A stretch of DNA of 64,000 nucleotides from Lachnospiraceae bacterium (lineage in GTDB: Bacteria > Bacillota > Clostridia > Lachnospirales > Lachnospiraceae). The stretch is taken from the NCBI GenBank assembly GCA_030523275.1, contig JAUNIX010000018.1, forward strand, positions 1 to 64,000, read 5' to 3'. Of the stretch, positions 55,498-64,000 are shown piece by piece. How positions within the stretch are numbered: position 1 is the stretch's first letter; the number at the start of each line of letters is the position of its first letter. The notes beneath the pieces are model-generated. The model was not told the DNA's origin. It searched no databases and worked only from the letters and a program-made list of their open reading frames with translations. The position numbers and the translations under genes are program-made.

Positions 55498-57556
55498 ATT
55501 GATTAATCGCAACAGCAAAAGAAACTGGAAAGAAAATAGTTTATTTTTCAGTTCATTATTGGTTTCAATTATTGCATTTTACATTATTTTGTCATTGCCA
55601 CAGCAGGATGTTATGATTTTTTTGGCGAAAATGGAAAGTGATGCGGTCAATAGATTAATGACAATGATTCCTGCATTTTATGGTCTGACGTTAGTTATCT
55701 TGTTTTTTCTTATTTACTATGCAAGTAAATACCAATTAGAACGACGCAAACATGAATTTGGCGTTTATTTGATGATGGGAATGCGTCGCACCAAATTGTT
55801 TGCCATGTTATTAGTGGAAGATTTTCGTAATAGCGTCGTTTCTCTCATCGTTGGCTTTCCAATAGCAGTTTTACTTTCAGAGTTAATAAGCTTGATTACG
55901 GCCCGATTGGTTGGAATTGGGATTGTCAGTCATCAAATATCATTTTCTTTGCATGCTGTGCTGTGGACAACGGCAGGATTTCTTTTGATTAAATTTGTGG
56001 CGTTTTTGATTCTCAGTGGCAAAATCAGCAGACAGGAAATTGGTTCGCTGCTTGTCGAAGCTCCAGATGGGGTAAAAAGACAAATGCCTGTGTATATCTA
56101 TGCCATTTCTGCCGTGATTGGTATTATTTGTTTATGTGTTGCTTATTTTATGGCGATTCAAGGTGAGGCATGGTTAGGATTCAAGCAAATGGGATTCACG
56201 ATTTTTCTTGGATTTTGGGGAACAATGTTATTCTTTTGGGGACTTCGATTTCTGATTGGACTTCTTGTAAAATCAGGAAAAAATGACCGCAAACTCCATG
56301 TATTTCATTTTCGCCAGATACAGGAAACGGTCATTCATCGTTCTGGAACACTTGCCATTTGCTCCCTGCTAATTTTGGCGGCTCTGTGCTGTTTCGGGAC
56401 GGGTGTGTCGATTTCTCGTTTTTATGGAGAATCCGAACAACATGTCTTAGATTATACTTTTGTAGATGATGAAAATGGAAATAGAAATAATACTAAGTTA
56501 ATCAGACAAACATTAGCTGATAATCAGTTAGACACCCAATTTTCTGATTTGTTTGAGATGAAAATAGGATATATTCGTACATCAGAGGATACTGAAAATG
56601 CCTTCCAAATGGAAGCACTTATGTCTGATCTAAAGGCAATGCCGTCATCTGAAGATCGAGATGTGCTTCTTAATAATCTTGAATATGAAACATTTCCACA
56701 TCTGATCTCGTTAAGTAGTTACAATCAACTTTTGCAGGCTGCCGGTTTGCCAAAACTGAAGTTGGATAAAAAAGAAGCTGCTATTTATATAGACAGCGAG
56801 TTTACTTCTTATGAAAGAACGAAGTTGCTTAATCGTATTTTGATGAAAAGACCAAAAGCACATTTGGACGGAAAAGAGTTATATCTGACAGGAAAACTGC
56901 AGACAACCAATTTGGTCACAGACCGTTCCATCACACTCGCTTTTGCATTGATTGTCCCTGATGAGGTGTTCGAATACTATACAAAGGGACAATATGATGT
57001 TTATCTCGATGGTACTTTAGAAAAAAGCGCAACAGAAAATGCAAGCCTCATGTCTGCTATATCCAATATGAATAAAAAATTGGACAAAACAGGTTTGACC
57101 TACGAGAGCTACTTGCAAAATATGGGTCGACAGCTATTTTATATGGTAGCGGCCAGTTATATTACTATTTATTTAGCTATTATTTTTCTGATGATTGCAA
57201 ATACAATCATTGGCGTACAATTTCTTATGAGCCAACAAAAATCAAACCGACGTTATCGAACGTTAATCCGTTTGGGTGCTTCTTACCATACATTATGCAA
57301 GTCGGCCAGAAAACAAATCAATTGGTATTTTGGCATCCCTACTATTGTGGCTGCATTAAGTAGTTTGTTTGGAGTTCGTGCATTGTTCACTGGGATTTTG
57401 TCCTCAAGTGCGAGAAGCAATCTTTCGGAAATGATGATCGTATCCGCTGCTATGATTTTTGTATTGTGTGTGATAGAATGTATTTACGTTGCCATGGTGA
57501 AACAATCAAGTGATCGCTATCTACTAACTCTAATGATGCCAGAGCGGGAAGAATAA
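55487..57556 (+). CDS. BceB-like ABC permease
   Basis: A 689-residue FtsX-type permease with ten predicted helices and one large outer domain of about 200 residues (residues about 310-530) between helices 7 and 8, the hallmark of BceB sensor-transporters. ATG 55487 follows GGAGG. It binds target-peptide complexes and signals to the intramembrane kinase encoded at 58267. It overlaps BceA by 11 bases. Confidence 0.92.
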   Translation: MFFKLINRNSKRNWKENSLFFSSLLVSIIAFYIILSLPQQDVMIFLAKMESDAVNRLMTMIPAFYGLTLVILFFLIYYASKYQLERRKHEFGVYLMMGMRRTKLFAMLLVEDFRNSVVSLIVGFPIAVLLSELISLITARLVGIGIVSHQISFSLHAVLWTTAGFLLIKFVAFLILSGKISRQEIGSLLVEAPDGVKRQMPVYIYAISAVIGIICLCVAYFMAIQGEAWLGFKQMGFTIFLGFWGTMLFFWGLRFLIGLLVKSGKNDRKLHVFHFRQIQETVIHRSGTLAICSLLILAALCCFGTGVSISRFYGESEQHVLDYTFVDDENGNRNNTKLIRQTLADNQLDTQFSDLFEMKIGYIRTSEDTENAFQMEALMSDLKAMPSSEDRDVLLNNLEYETFPHLISLSSYNQLLQAAGLPKLKLDKKEAAIYIDSEFTSYERTKLLNRILMKRPKAHLDGKELYLTGKLQTTNLVTDRSITLAFALIVPDEVFEYYTKGQYDVYLDGTLEKSATENASLMSAISNMNKKLDKTGLTYESYLQNMGRQLFYMVAASYITIYLAIIFLMIANTIIGVQFLMSQQKSNRRYRTLIRLGASYHTLCKSARKQINWYFGIPTIVAALSSLFGVRALFTGILSSSARSNLSEMMIVSAAMIFVLCVIECIYVAMVKQSSDRYLLTLMMPEREE

Positions 57557-57589
57557 ATTTGTTCATTATGGTAAAGAAAGGGGAATTTT

Positions 57590-58270
57590 ATGAAACAGAT
57601 TGTAATCGTGGAAGATGAATTCCTTATGCGTGAGGAACTATCAAATATGTTGCGTAAAGCGGATTATCAGATTACTGAAATTACGGAGTTTGAAAATGTG
57701 ACAGAACAGATTTTGGAGCTTTCCCCTGATCTGATCCTTTTGGATTTAAACTTGCCGGGAATGAGTGGATTTCAGATTTGTCGGGAAATGAAACAAAAAA
57801 GTTCAATTCCTGTCCTTGTGCTTACTTCCCGTGACCAACTTCGCGATGAATTGCATGCGTTGGATTTGGGTGCGGATGAATATTTGACAAAACCATGTAG
57901 AAAAGAACGGCTTTTGGCTCGAATCTCAAATGTGATAAAACGATATGAAGGTCGTTCCAATCTGCTGGAAGGATCAGGTTTTCTTTTGGATCGGCAAACA
58001 TATACACTTTACATTCATAATCGTTCTGTCATTCTCCCCAAAAATCAGGGAAAAATATTAGAAGTATTTTTAACTCATAGAGATGAAGTTGTTTCAAAAG
58101 AAGAGTTGTGCCTGGCAATTTGGGGAACCACCGAGTTTATAGATGAAAATGCACTTCAAGTCAATCTCACAAGGTTGAAAAAGAGCATGTCAAGATTGAT
58201 GATGCACCAGCAAATCGTCCCAATTCGTGGAATTGGTTACCGCCTTATTGCAAAGGGAGAATCATTATGA
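57590..58270 (+). CDS. BceR-like response regulator
   Basis: A 226-residue OmpR-type regulator: EDEF pocket, LILLDLNLPG phosphoacceptor, YLTKPC lysine and winged helix ending IGYRL. RBS AAAGGGG. Its stop overlaps the kinase start (ATTATGA). It should activate the bceAB-like genes upstream. Gene order (transporter before regulator) is reversed from the B. subtilis type but common in Clostridia. Confidence 0.92.
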   Translation: MKQIVIVEDEFLMREELSNMLRKADYQITEITEFENVTEQILELSPDLILLDLNLPGMSGFQICREMKQKSSIPVLVLTSRDQLRDELHALDLGADEYLTKPCRKERLLARISNVIKRYEGRSNLLEGSGFLLDRQTYTLYIHNRSVILPKNQGKILEVFLTHRDEVVSKEELCLAIWGTTEFIDENALQVNLTRLKKSMSRLMMHQQIVPIRGIGYRLIAKGESL

Positions 58271-59283
58271 AGCATCATATGAAAATGATTTTACAATATA
58301 TTCCGTGGCTTTTGCTTTTATTGGGAATAGATGTATTTGCAGCATTACTTCTGTGGATTGCTGATGTGCAAGCATTTTATGCTATGGTCATTGTGATTGT
58401 ACTTGCCACTGTTATTTTCTTTTCTGTGGTATGCGTTGCACTGATACGGTTGGAAAGAAAGAGGGGACAAGCCTTTTTCGATTTTCTTTACGATCCAGAT
58501 GAATACCATGAAGAACTGTTGCTAGAAAATGTCAGCTTGGCTCAAAAAGAATCCATCCAATTGCTTGGGCATATGTTACGCGAGCAGCAAATGATTTATA
58601 CAGAGTTGGAAACGAAATTAAACGATTATGAAGAATATGTAGAATCATGGGCGCATGAAATAAAAACACCACTTTCTTTGTTAACATTGCTTCTTGACAA
58701 TCGCAGAGATGAATTGCCGACAATGGTAGGATTTAAACTGGATTATATTCGGAATCATATGCAGGAATCCATCGATCAGATGTTATTTTATGCAAGATTA
58801 AAGGGAACAAGAAAAGATTATCTGTTTGAATATATTCCTATCTGTGAATGCATACAAGATGTGTTGGAAGATTATAAACCATTGTTAGAAGAAAAGCGAT
58901 TTCATATTCAATGCAATTTATCTGATGATAGCGTTTATTCTGATCGGAGAGGACTCCATTTTCTTCTCGGACAGATTATCAGTAATTCTATAAAATATTG
59001 TGACAAGGAACCTGAATTATATTTTGAGTCCTTTCAAAGAGATAATAGTTATGTCCTAAGCGTTCAGGACAATGGGGTTGGTGTTCGTATCTGTGACCTG
59101 CCTTATATTTTTGAAAAAGGATTTACAGGTAATTCTGGTGAAGGAAAGAAAAAGGCAACTGGTATGGGTCTGTATCTTGCAAAAGAGATTGCAAAAGAAC
59201 TAAATATCCATTTGAATATAAACTCCGAATGGGGACAAGGATTTGAAATGCAGATTTCCTTTCCTATAGTTTGGGAGAGATGA
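58267..59283 (+). CDS. BceS-like intramembrane histidine kinase
   Basis: A 338-residue kinase with two helices joined by a few outside residues (LLLWIADVQAFYAM), the BceS/intramembrane class without a sensor domain. The motif WAHEIKTPLSLL carries the phospho-His, with N-box GQIISNSIKYC and G-box ATGMGLYLAKEI. It depends on the BceB-like transporter for sensing. It is the last gene of the four-gene module. Confidence 0.92.
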   Translation: MKHHMKMILQYIPWLLLLLGIDVFAALLLWIADVQAFYAMVIVIVLATVIFFSVVCVALIRLERKRGQAFFDFLYDPDEYHEELLLENVSLAQKESIQLLGHMLREQQMIYTELETKLNDYEEYVESWAHEIKTPLSLLTLLLDNRRDELPTMVGFKLDYIRNHMQESIDQMLFYARLKGTRKDYLFEYIPICECIQDVLEDYKPLLEEKRFHIQCNLSDDSVYSDRRGLHFLLGQIISNSIKYCDKEPELYFESFQRDNSYVLSVQDNGVGVRICDLPYIFEKGFTGNSGEGKKKATGMGLYLAKEIAKELNIHLNINSEWGQGFEMQISFPIVWER

Positions 59284-59369
59284 GAAACATTTATTGGTGT
59301 TTATAAGTATACAAAAAATTAGAATTAAGATATAATCATTTTATGTGTAAAATCTTAGAGGTGATAATT

Positions 59370-59808
59370 ATGTTAAATGTTTATTATGGTGATTTGCCAG
59401 AAGCAATCTATAGTACAGCAGTATATTTTAAAAATTTATATGAAGATCGATGGATTACAGATGAATTCGCAAAAAAAATGATTTTAGATATTGATAAATC
59501 TACGGTACTAGATTCAGCAGTCATTAGTAGTCCGGTGCTTGGCAATATTCCGCCAACAAGTTTATCTGGTGGTGTAAAAACATTAATTTTGATACAAAAT
59601 GAAACAGATAAAATTTTTTAATGCTTCCACCTGTGGGGATAATTGCGCAAAGTGGATTTTGGAAATGGCTAAATCAAAAGATATTACAATTAATTTGAGA
59701 CATTTAATGGATTTTGGTGATGGAACTTTTGACATTTGTATTTTAAACGAAGATAAAATTGTACATTCAATGAAAGAATTAGTTCCAATAGCAGTATTTT
59801 ATGTGTAG
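59370..59808 (+). pseudogene. DUF4869 protein split by a frameshift
   Basis: The first frame (59370-59621) encodes YYGDLPEAIYSTAVYFKN...SLSGGVKTLILIQNETDKIF and stops; the second (59599-59808) continues FNASTCGDNCAKWILEMAKSKDITINLRHLMDFGDGTFDI. Together they make a typical DUF4869 protein of about 145 residues with one reading-frame change in the TTTTTT run near 59615. A mutation or a homopolymer sequencing error would explain it. Function of the family is unknown. Confidence 0.8.
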
Positions 59809-59867
59809 GTGGATTTATGAGAGGGACATATAAAATTCAGATACGTAGTTAACTTAGGAGGTCGAAT

Positions 59868-60632
59868 ATGGCAACTATTTTTCATAAATTTTCAAATGAG
59901 AAGAAAGCATTTTTTAATCCAGAAGATGTTATAGACTGTAATCCTGATTTTCCAGAATTATGTGTATCGACCTTTTCTGAAAAAATCATAAATAAATTTA
60001 CCTCTTTCAACAACGTGGAAGTAATCGGACAGTTATTTTCTGCCAATGGAAATATTCCTATCTACCAGATTACTTATAAAAATACCCGAATTGCATTTTT
60101 CTTATCAAGAGTTGGCGCTCCTGCATGTGTCGCTGGGATAGAAGAAGTCATTGCAATGGGAGCAAAAAAGTTGGTTTTATTTGGAAGCTGTGGTATTTTA
60201 AATGAAGAAACGACTCGTGGGAAAATGATTGTTCCAACAGCCGCAATTCGTGATGAAGGAACAAGTTATCATTATGTAGAAGCGGCAGATGAAATTTTAG
60301 CTGATGAAAATTCGATAAAAACATTAGTCCATTGTTTAAAAAAGTGTGGTTATCCCTATGTAAAAGGAAAAACATGGACAACAGACGCTATTTATCGAGA
60401 AACAAAATCTTTGATTCAAGACCGAAAAGCCGAAGGATGTATAGCAGTTGAAATGGAATGTGCGGCTGCCTTAGCGGTAACACAATTTCGTAAATTGCCA
60501 TTTATTCAATTTCTATTTGGTGCGGATAATTTAGATAATTCCCAATGGGAACCACGAGATTTGATGGATTATGGATTATCTGGTGCAGAAAAGTATATGG
60601 CATTGGCATTTGAATGTGTACTTGCATTGTGA
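59868..60632 (+). CDS. Nucleoside phosphorylase (PNP/UDP family)
   Basis: A 254-residue enzyme of the purine/uridine phosphorylase superfamily: VGAPACVAGIEEVIAMGAKKLVLFGSCGIL holds the phosphate-binding glycine-serine loop and VEMECAAALAV holds the conserved glutamate that binds ribose hydroxyls. These enzymes split nucleosides with phosphate into base and ribose-1-phosphate. RBS AGGAGG. The exact base is not determinable. No close operon partner; its start lies 60 bases after the DUF4869 remnant. Confidence 0.9.
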   Translation: MATIFHKFSNEKKAFFNPEDVIDCNPDFPELCVSTFSEKIINKFTSFNNVEVIGQLFSANGNIPIYQITYKNTRIAFFLSRVGAPACVAGIEEVIAMGAKKLVLFGSCGILNEETTRGKMIVPTAAIRDEGTSYHYVEAADEILADENSIKTLVHCLKKCGYPYVKGKTWTTDAIYRETKSLIQDRKAEGCIAVEMECAAALAVTQFRKLPFIQFLFGADNLDNSQWEPRDLMDYGLSGAEKYMALAFECVLAL

Positions 60633-60667
60633 TTGCTAGGAATAATAAAGGAGAACAACAAAGATTA

Positions 60668-60717
60668 TTGGCATAATAGTGATTTTGATATAATATATAA
60701 ATGAACGATTCATTCAT
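60668..60717 (+). promoter_or_regulatory. Promoter and operator of the TetR gene
   Basis: TTGGCA at 60668-60673 and TAATAT at 60691-60696 are 17 bp apart. ATGAACGATTCATTCAT (60701-60717) follows at the start site. Its reverse complement equals the site at 61449 in 16 of 17 positions, so both are taken as operators of the TetR protein. Confidence 0.8.
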
Positions 60718-60744
60718 ATTTGCGTGTGGAGGTAAAAAGATACG

Positions 60745-61407
60745 ATGAACCAGCGGATTGAAGCAATTTCAAATGCAGCCACCAGGCTGTTTTTACAACA
60801 AGGATATGCCAAAACAAAGATTAGTCATATTGCGAAGGCAGTAGGAGTTTCTGTGGGAACAATATATCTAAATTTTACAGGTAAAAAAGAGATTATGCAT
60901 TTCATATTGAAATGCACGATTGACCCTACATTTGCCAATCAAGAATTTGAAAGACCGATTACTGATGAATTGTTTGTTGGATTGGAGAATGAGATTATTG
61001 AAGTTTTCCAAAAATCAGGAAGTGATTTCGAGAAAAATTTAGAAAGTGATATTGATACATATAGTTTTGAGGAACTCATTTCAGATGCTTTTGATATCCT
61101 TGCTCAATATGCAGTAGGGTGTTTATTTATTGAGAAGAATCAATTTGATTTTAAAAATCTTGCTCAACATTATAAAATATATCGAAAGCATTTCTTAGAT
61201 ACAATGATACATTATATGGAAATGTTTATTGAGCAGGGAACGGTTCGACCATTAGAACATTTGGAGTTGTCTACTACATTGATCATTGAAATTTTGTCTT
61301 GGTGGGCAATGGATATCCGATATACATCTTTTGAAACGCAGGATATTTCTTTGGATTTAGCAAAAAAAATCTGCATGGATAATATTATATCAGCTTATAA
61401 ATGTTAA
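60745..61407 (+). CDS. TetR family regulator (autoregulated)
   Basis: A 220-residue TetR protein with an N-terminal HTH (QGYAKTKISHIAKAVGVSVGTIYLNFTGKKE, residues about 17-47) and a helical ligand domain. Operator-like sites lie at its own promoter and before the next gene, suggesting it represses itself and the acyltransferase at 61485. A terminator follows its stop. Confidence 0.92.
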   Translation: MNQRIEAISNAATRLFLQQGYAKTKISHIAKAVGVSVGTIYLNFTGKKEIMHFILKCTIDPTFANQEFERPITDELFVGLENEIIEVFQKSGSDFEKNLESDIDTYSFEELISDAFDILAQYAVGCLFIEKNQFDFKNLAQHYKIYRKHFLDTMIHYMEMFIEQGTVRPLEHLELSTTLIIEILSWWAMDIRYTSFETQDISLDLAKKICMDNIISAYKC

Positions 61408-61408
61408 A

Positions 61409-61439
61409 TTAGAAAGGGCAGAAAAGCCCTCTAATTTTT
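61409..61439 (+). terminator. Terminator of the TetR gene
   Basis: TTAGA-AAGGGC pairs with GCCCT-CTAA around AGAAAA, followed by TTTTT. It overlaps the region before the acyltransferase operator. Confidence 0.7.
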
Positions 61440-61448
61440 ACTCATAAT

Positions 61449-61465
61449 ATGAATGAATGGTTCAT
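61449..61465 (+). promoter_or_regulatory. Second TetR operator, before the acyltransferase
   Basis: ATGAATGAATGGTTCAT lies 20 bases upstream of the acyltransferase start. It is the reverse complement of the site at 60701 except for one base. TATAAT-like CATAAT (61443) just upstream could be a -10 with a weak -35. Confidence 0.75.
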
Positions 61466-61484
61466 TTATAAAAGGAGGAATAGG

Positions 61485-62759
61485 ATGAAAGACAGAGTCG
61501 TTCGTTTTTGTTATAAACTAGTAAATAAAGAAATAAAACCTTATACAAAGTGTGAATGTTTGGACTTTGTTGAGATGGCTCATCAGGATCGAGTTTATCC
61601 TGTAATGTATTGTCATATGGAGATTGAAGGACAATTTGATATTGAGAAGTTGAAAAATGCAGTACATATATCCAGCAAATATGTTCCTGAAATTTTATAT
61701 GCGTATGATTTTAAGTATAACCGATTTATTAATCGGGACTTTACTTTGGAGAATGTCATTCAAATGGATGAAATTCGTTTTGAGGATAATCCTGTATGGG
61801 ATTTGAGTAGTCAGCCACAGATTAAAATTATAATTCGTCATGGAGAAAAAACGAGAGTTATTATTTGTATGAGTCATATATTGTCTGACGGAGCGGGGTT
61901 TTTGCAATATATGTATTTATTATCTTCTTTGTATAATGATGATTGTGAAAGAAGATATCGGAAAAATAAACGTAGTATATCTTGGTTGTTAAAGGGAATC
62001 CATGTTCAGAAAAAGACAGAGCAGATGAAATATGGAAAAGGAATAACGATAAAACCTTTACGTGTTAATTGTGAGGGAAATAACTATTATTTAATAAAAT
62101 CTACAATATCTTCTGAAGATTTGAAAAAGTTACATAGGAAAGCAAGACGATGCCATGTGACTTTGAATGATGTTTTTATGACGGCGTATGCCAGAGTCAT
62201 TGCTAACATGCAGCATAAGAATCAAGTAAAGATTCCTTGTCCGGCTGATTTGCGTAGATTTCAAAAAATGGATGATAAAAATTTGACAGTAGCAAATATG
62301 ACTGGAATGTACAGGGATGTAGTGATAAATTGCGAACCACGATATGGCTTTACTGAAACATTATCACAAGTCCATCTCGAAATGCATCTTCAAAAATTAA
62401 GACATCGATGTTTTGAGGGAATACAAATATTAGATAGTAGCTATCATATGATTCCTAATTTTATTTTAGAAAAAATGATAAAAGCAATGTATCGACTGCC
62501 TTTGGTTTCTTATACGAATATAGGAGTGATTGAGCATGAAAAATTGTTCTTTCAAAAATGTGATGTGAAAGAATGTATTATTACAGGAAGCTATCGCCAA
62601 TCTCCAGATTTCCAGTTGACAATTAGCAGTTTTCGCGATACCTGCACGTTGAATTGTACTTTAATAGGTAATGGGGAGACAAAAAAGACTGCAGAAAAAA
62701 TTCTAAAACAGATTACAAAAGAATTATTGGAATGGATAGACGGTACGGTATCGTTATAA
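61485..62759 (+). CDS. Condensation-like acyltransferase (WES/PapA-type fold)
   Basis: A 424-residue protein with ICMSHILSDGAGF, the HxxxDG active-site motif of condensation and BAHD/PapA-type acyltransferases; the usual first His of HHxxxDG is Ser here, but the catalytic His and the DG are present. VSYTNIGVIEHEKL and the bipartite length fit the chloramphenicol-acetyltransferase-like double domain. It lacks any carrier-protein or adenylation domain. It probably moves an acyl group to a lipid or small molecule. ATG 61485 follows AAAGGAGG. Under control of the TetR protein. Confidence 0.75.
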   Translation: MKDRVVRFCYKLVNKEIKPYTKCECLDFVEMAHQDRVYPVMYCHMEIEGQFDIEKLKNAVHISSKYVPEILYAYDFKYNRFINRDFTLENVIQMDEIRFEDNPVWDLSSQPQIKIIIRHGEKTRVIICMSHILSDGAGFLQYMYLLSSLYNDDCERRYRKNKRSISWLLKGIHVQKKTEQMKYGKGITIKPLRVNCEGNNYYLIKSTISSEDLKKLHRKARRCHVTLNDVFMTAYARVIANMQHKNQVKIPCPADLRRFQKMDDKNLTVANMTGMYRDVVINCEPRYGFTETLSQVHLEMHLQKLRHRCFEGIQILDSSYHMIPNFILEKMIKAMYRLPLVSYTNIGVIEHEKLFFQKCDVKECIITGSYRQSPDFQLTISSFRDTCTLNCTLIGNGETKKTAEKILKQITKELLEWIDGTVSL

Positions 62760-62785
62760 TCAAAATAAAAAAGTTGATTTAAATA

Positions 62786-62820
62786 CAGAAAAGACATGGT
62801 TTGAAAACATGTCTTTTCTG
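62786..62820. terminator. Bidirectional hairpin terminator
   Basis: CAGAAAAGACATG and CATGTCTTTTCTG form a perfect 13-bp stem with a 9-base loop between convergent genes. The U-run is inside the stem arms (AAAA/TTTT), so it may end transcription from both sides. Confidence 0.8.
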
Positions 62821-62848
62821 CTATTAATATTAAAAAAATCCTTATACA

Positions 62849-64000
62849 TTATTTGTTTCGCTTCAATAATTCTGGTTCTAATTTACTAATGTGTGTTTCT
62901 AGTGTGTTTTTATCTACTAATGCAGGTACGACTCCTTGTCTTGAGATACAAAATCCGGCAGCATATGATGCAATTTGGATAGACTGTTCTAACGAATATC
63001 CTTCGCTTAGATAGGAAGCAAAGGCGGAGATAAAAGCATCAGCACCTCCGGTAGTATCAATGGATAGAAAATCTGCTGCTGGAAAATATCTGGCAGTTTT
63101 AGCAGTCTTTAAATAACATCCGTCTTCTCCAAGTGTAATGATGACCGTTTCGATTCCTTTATTTAAGAAATATTCGGCTTGTTCTTCCACAGAATTATAA
63201 TTTGGACATAGCATAGCTGCTTCTTTATGGTTCGGAATGAGGATGTCCGTAAGTGACAAAAGAATATCTGGGATAAATTTTAAAGTGGCTGGCTTCAAAA
63301 TATTTTTTACACCGTATTTTTTTGCAACTTTCGCTGCTTCGATTACCGTTTCAATTGGAATTTCTGTAGCTAATAGACAAAAACCTGCATTTTTAAATAA
63401 ATATTCTCGTTTATGGATTCCCTCTGGAGAAAGATTTCCATTTGCCCCTGGGAGAATTGTTACTGCACTTTCACCACTATTTTCAATATATATGTAAGCC
63501 TTTCCGGTTTGTGCGTTTAAATCCCGGTGTACCCCTTGGGTATTTACATTCTCATGTTCTAATGCATCGAAAAGAAATGTCGCATCTACATCATTTCCAG
63601 TTTCACCAATCAGAGATACTTCGCGAAGAAGTTTTGCTGCCCCCACAGATTGATTTGCTCCTTTTCCTCCTGCTGTAGTGGTAGATTTTCGAATTGTCGT
63701 GGTTTTTCCAGCCTGTGGAAGTCGGTCTACATTGAAGGTTGCATCAAGATTGATACTTCCCACAACTACCAGTTTTTTGGCACGCATAAATGATGGTGGT
63801 TTTAAGCTGTCTTCATTGTCAAGAACATAAGGTACGGCAAAGTAATTATCCAAATGGCTTTCTTTTCGTTCGCATTTTTTAATCAATGCCTCACAAATAC
63901 TGTAGCCGAATTCCAGATATGGAATTTTGACACTTGAGATTCGTGGGAATGAAATGCATTCTCGAGCATCATCTCTAAGACTTACTAAAGATAGATCAAA
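62849..64000 (-). CDS. LacI-type regulator/ribokinase fusion, partial at 5' end
   Basis: The frame is open to the window edge. The part upstream of residue ~1 of the kinase (63790-64000) reads VSLRDDARECISFPRISSVKIPYLEFGYSICEAL...NYFAVPYVL, the C-terminal end of a LacI/GalR periplasmic-binding-like domain. From MRAKKLVVVGSINLDATFNVDRLP the sequence is a PfkB/ribokinase domain with AGGKGANQSVGAAKL (substrate/ATP fold) and DTTGGADAFISAFA (catalytic Asp, anion hole). Fusions of this type may link sugar sensing with phosphorylation. The N-terminal HTH would be outside the window. A TTG at 63886 had been a possible start, but the upstream frame argues against it. Confidence 0.85.
   Translation of the reverse strand, partial: FDLSLVSLRDDARECISFPRISSVKIPYLEFGYSICEALIKKCERKESHLDNYFAVPYVLDNEDSLKPPSFMRAKKLVVVGSINLDATFNVDRLPQAGKTTTIRKSTTTAGGKGANQSVGAAKLLREVSLIGETGNDVDATFLFDALEHENVNTQGVHRDLNAQTGKAYIYIENSGESAVTILPGANGNLSPEGIHKREYLFKNAGFCLLATEIPIETVIEAAKVAKKYGVKNILKPATLKFIPDILLSLTDILIPNHKEAAMLCPNYNSVEEQAEYFLNKGIETVIITLGEDGCYLKTAKTARYFPAADFLSIDTTGGADAFISAFASYLSEGYSLEQSIQIASYAAGFCISRQGVVPALVDKNTLETHISKLEPELLKRNK

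Noticed and set aside
63237..63678. Plus-strand frames inside the ribokinase gene
   Set aside because: They are shadows of the strongly supported PfkB gene on the other strand.

Overview
The window looks like chromosomal DNA from a low-GC Gram-positive gut anaerobe, most likely a Lachnospiraceae member (Blautia, Mediterraneibacter or Dorea-like). The evidence is AT-rich genes with AGGAGG ribosome sites, peptide-responsive ABC operons controlled by ECF sigma factors or two-component systems, DUF2000/TipAS-type MerR and DUF4869 proteins, and MATE pumps. This placement is an inference. No transposase, integrase, phage structural gene or CRISPR array was seen.

Layout. 1-2.1 kb: a dispersed repeat, a tRNA(CAT), and a TetR regulator divergent from a DapB-like dehydrogenase. 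2.2-3.6 kb: a nitroreductase and a lipoprotein. 3.9-12.1 kb: two ECF-sigma/ABC export modules; the first sigma gene is truncated to region 2, the second module is complete (sigma, DUF4179 anti-sigma, lipoprotein, two permeases, ATPase). 12.2-15.9 kb: EamA transporter, AraC regulator, DUF2000 protein, a MerR/TipAS-like gene lacking its first DNA-binding helix, and an acetyltransferase. 16.0-18.2 kb: a methyltransferase remnant, a BlaI-type promoter without its gene, then a two-gene AAA ATPase + PD-(D/E)XK-like nuclease unit, which is the best candidate for an undescribed defence system. 18.2-26.9 kb: LysR/MATE, HxlR/nitroreductase, a Zn/Cd-type P-ATPase with a separate HMA chaperone, a decayed copA, and a second MATE pump. 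27-31.3 kb: AraC, GNAT, a Fic protein with an HTH, and bioB-bioY under a BirA-type operator.

31.5-36 kb: a two-component system with a three-gene ABC exporter. 36.2-38.2 kb: a damaged XRE / ImmA-IrrE / PIN-like module and a metallophosphoesterase remnant. 38.3-39.7 kb: a GH1 6-phospho-beta-glucosidase. 39.8-59.3 kb: an antimicrobial-peptide response block with a two-component system plus MacB/FtsX-type ABC, a LanRK-LanFEG-like set with four 11-bp-spaced CTCAAG repeats in its promoter, a second and nearly identical MacB copy with a different FtsX permease, and a complete BceAB-RS-like set. An 0.87-kb duplication (41893-42767 and 49412-50285) carries the tail of a histidine kinase, so the second ABC set once had its own kinase or was copied with the end of one. 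59.3-64 kb: a frameshifted DUF4869 gene, a nucleoside phosphorylase, a TetR regulator with two matching operators controlling itself and a condensation-like acyltransferase, and the 3' part of a LacI-ribokinase fusion that runs off the window.

Two themes stand out. Seven ABC export modules with four two-component systems and two ECF systems make this an envelope-stress and peptide-resistance region. At least nine genes are decayed (sigma, MerR, methyltransferase, copA, XRE, PIN, metallophosphoesterase, HxlR, DUF4869), so it is also a region of rapid gene turnover. Two of the frameshifts lie in or next to homopolymer runs and could be sequencing errors.
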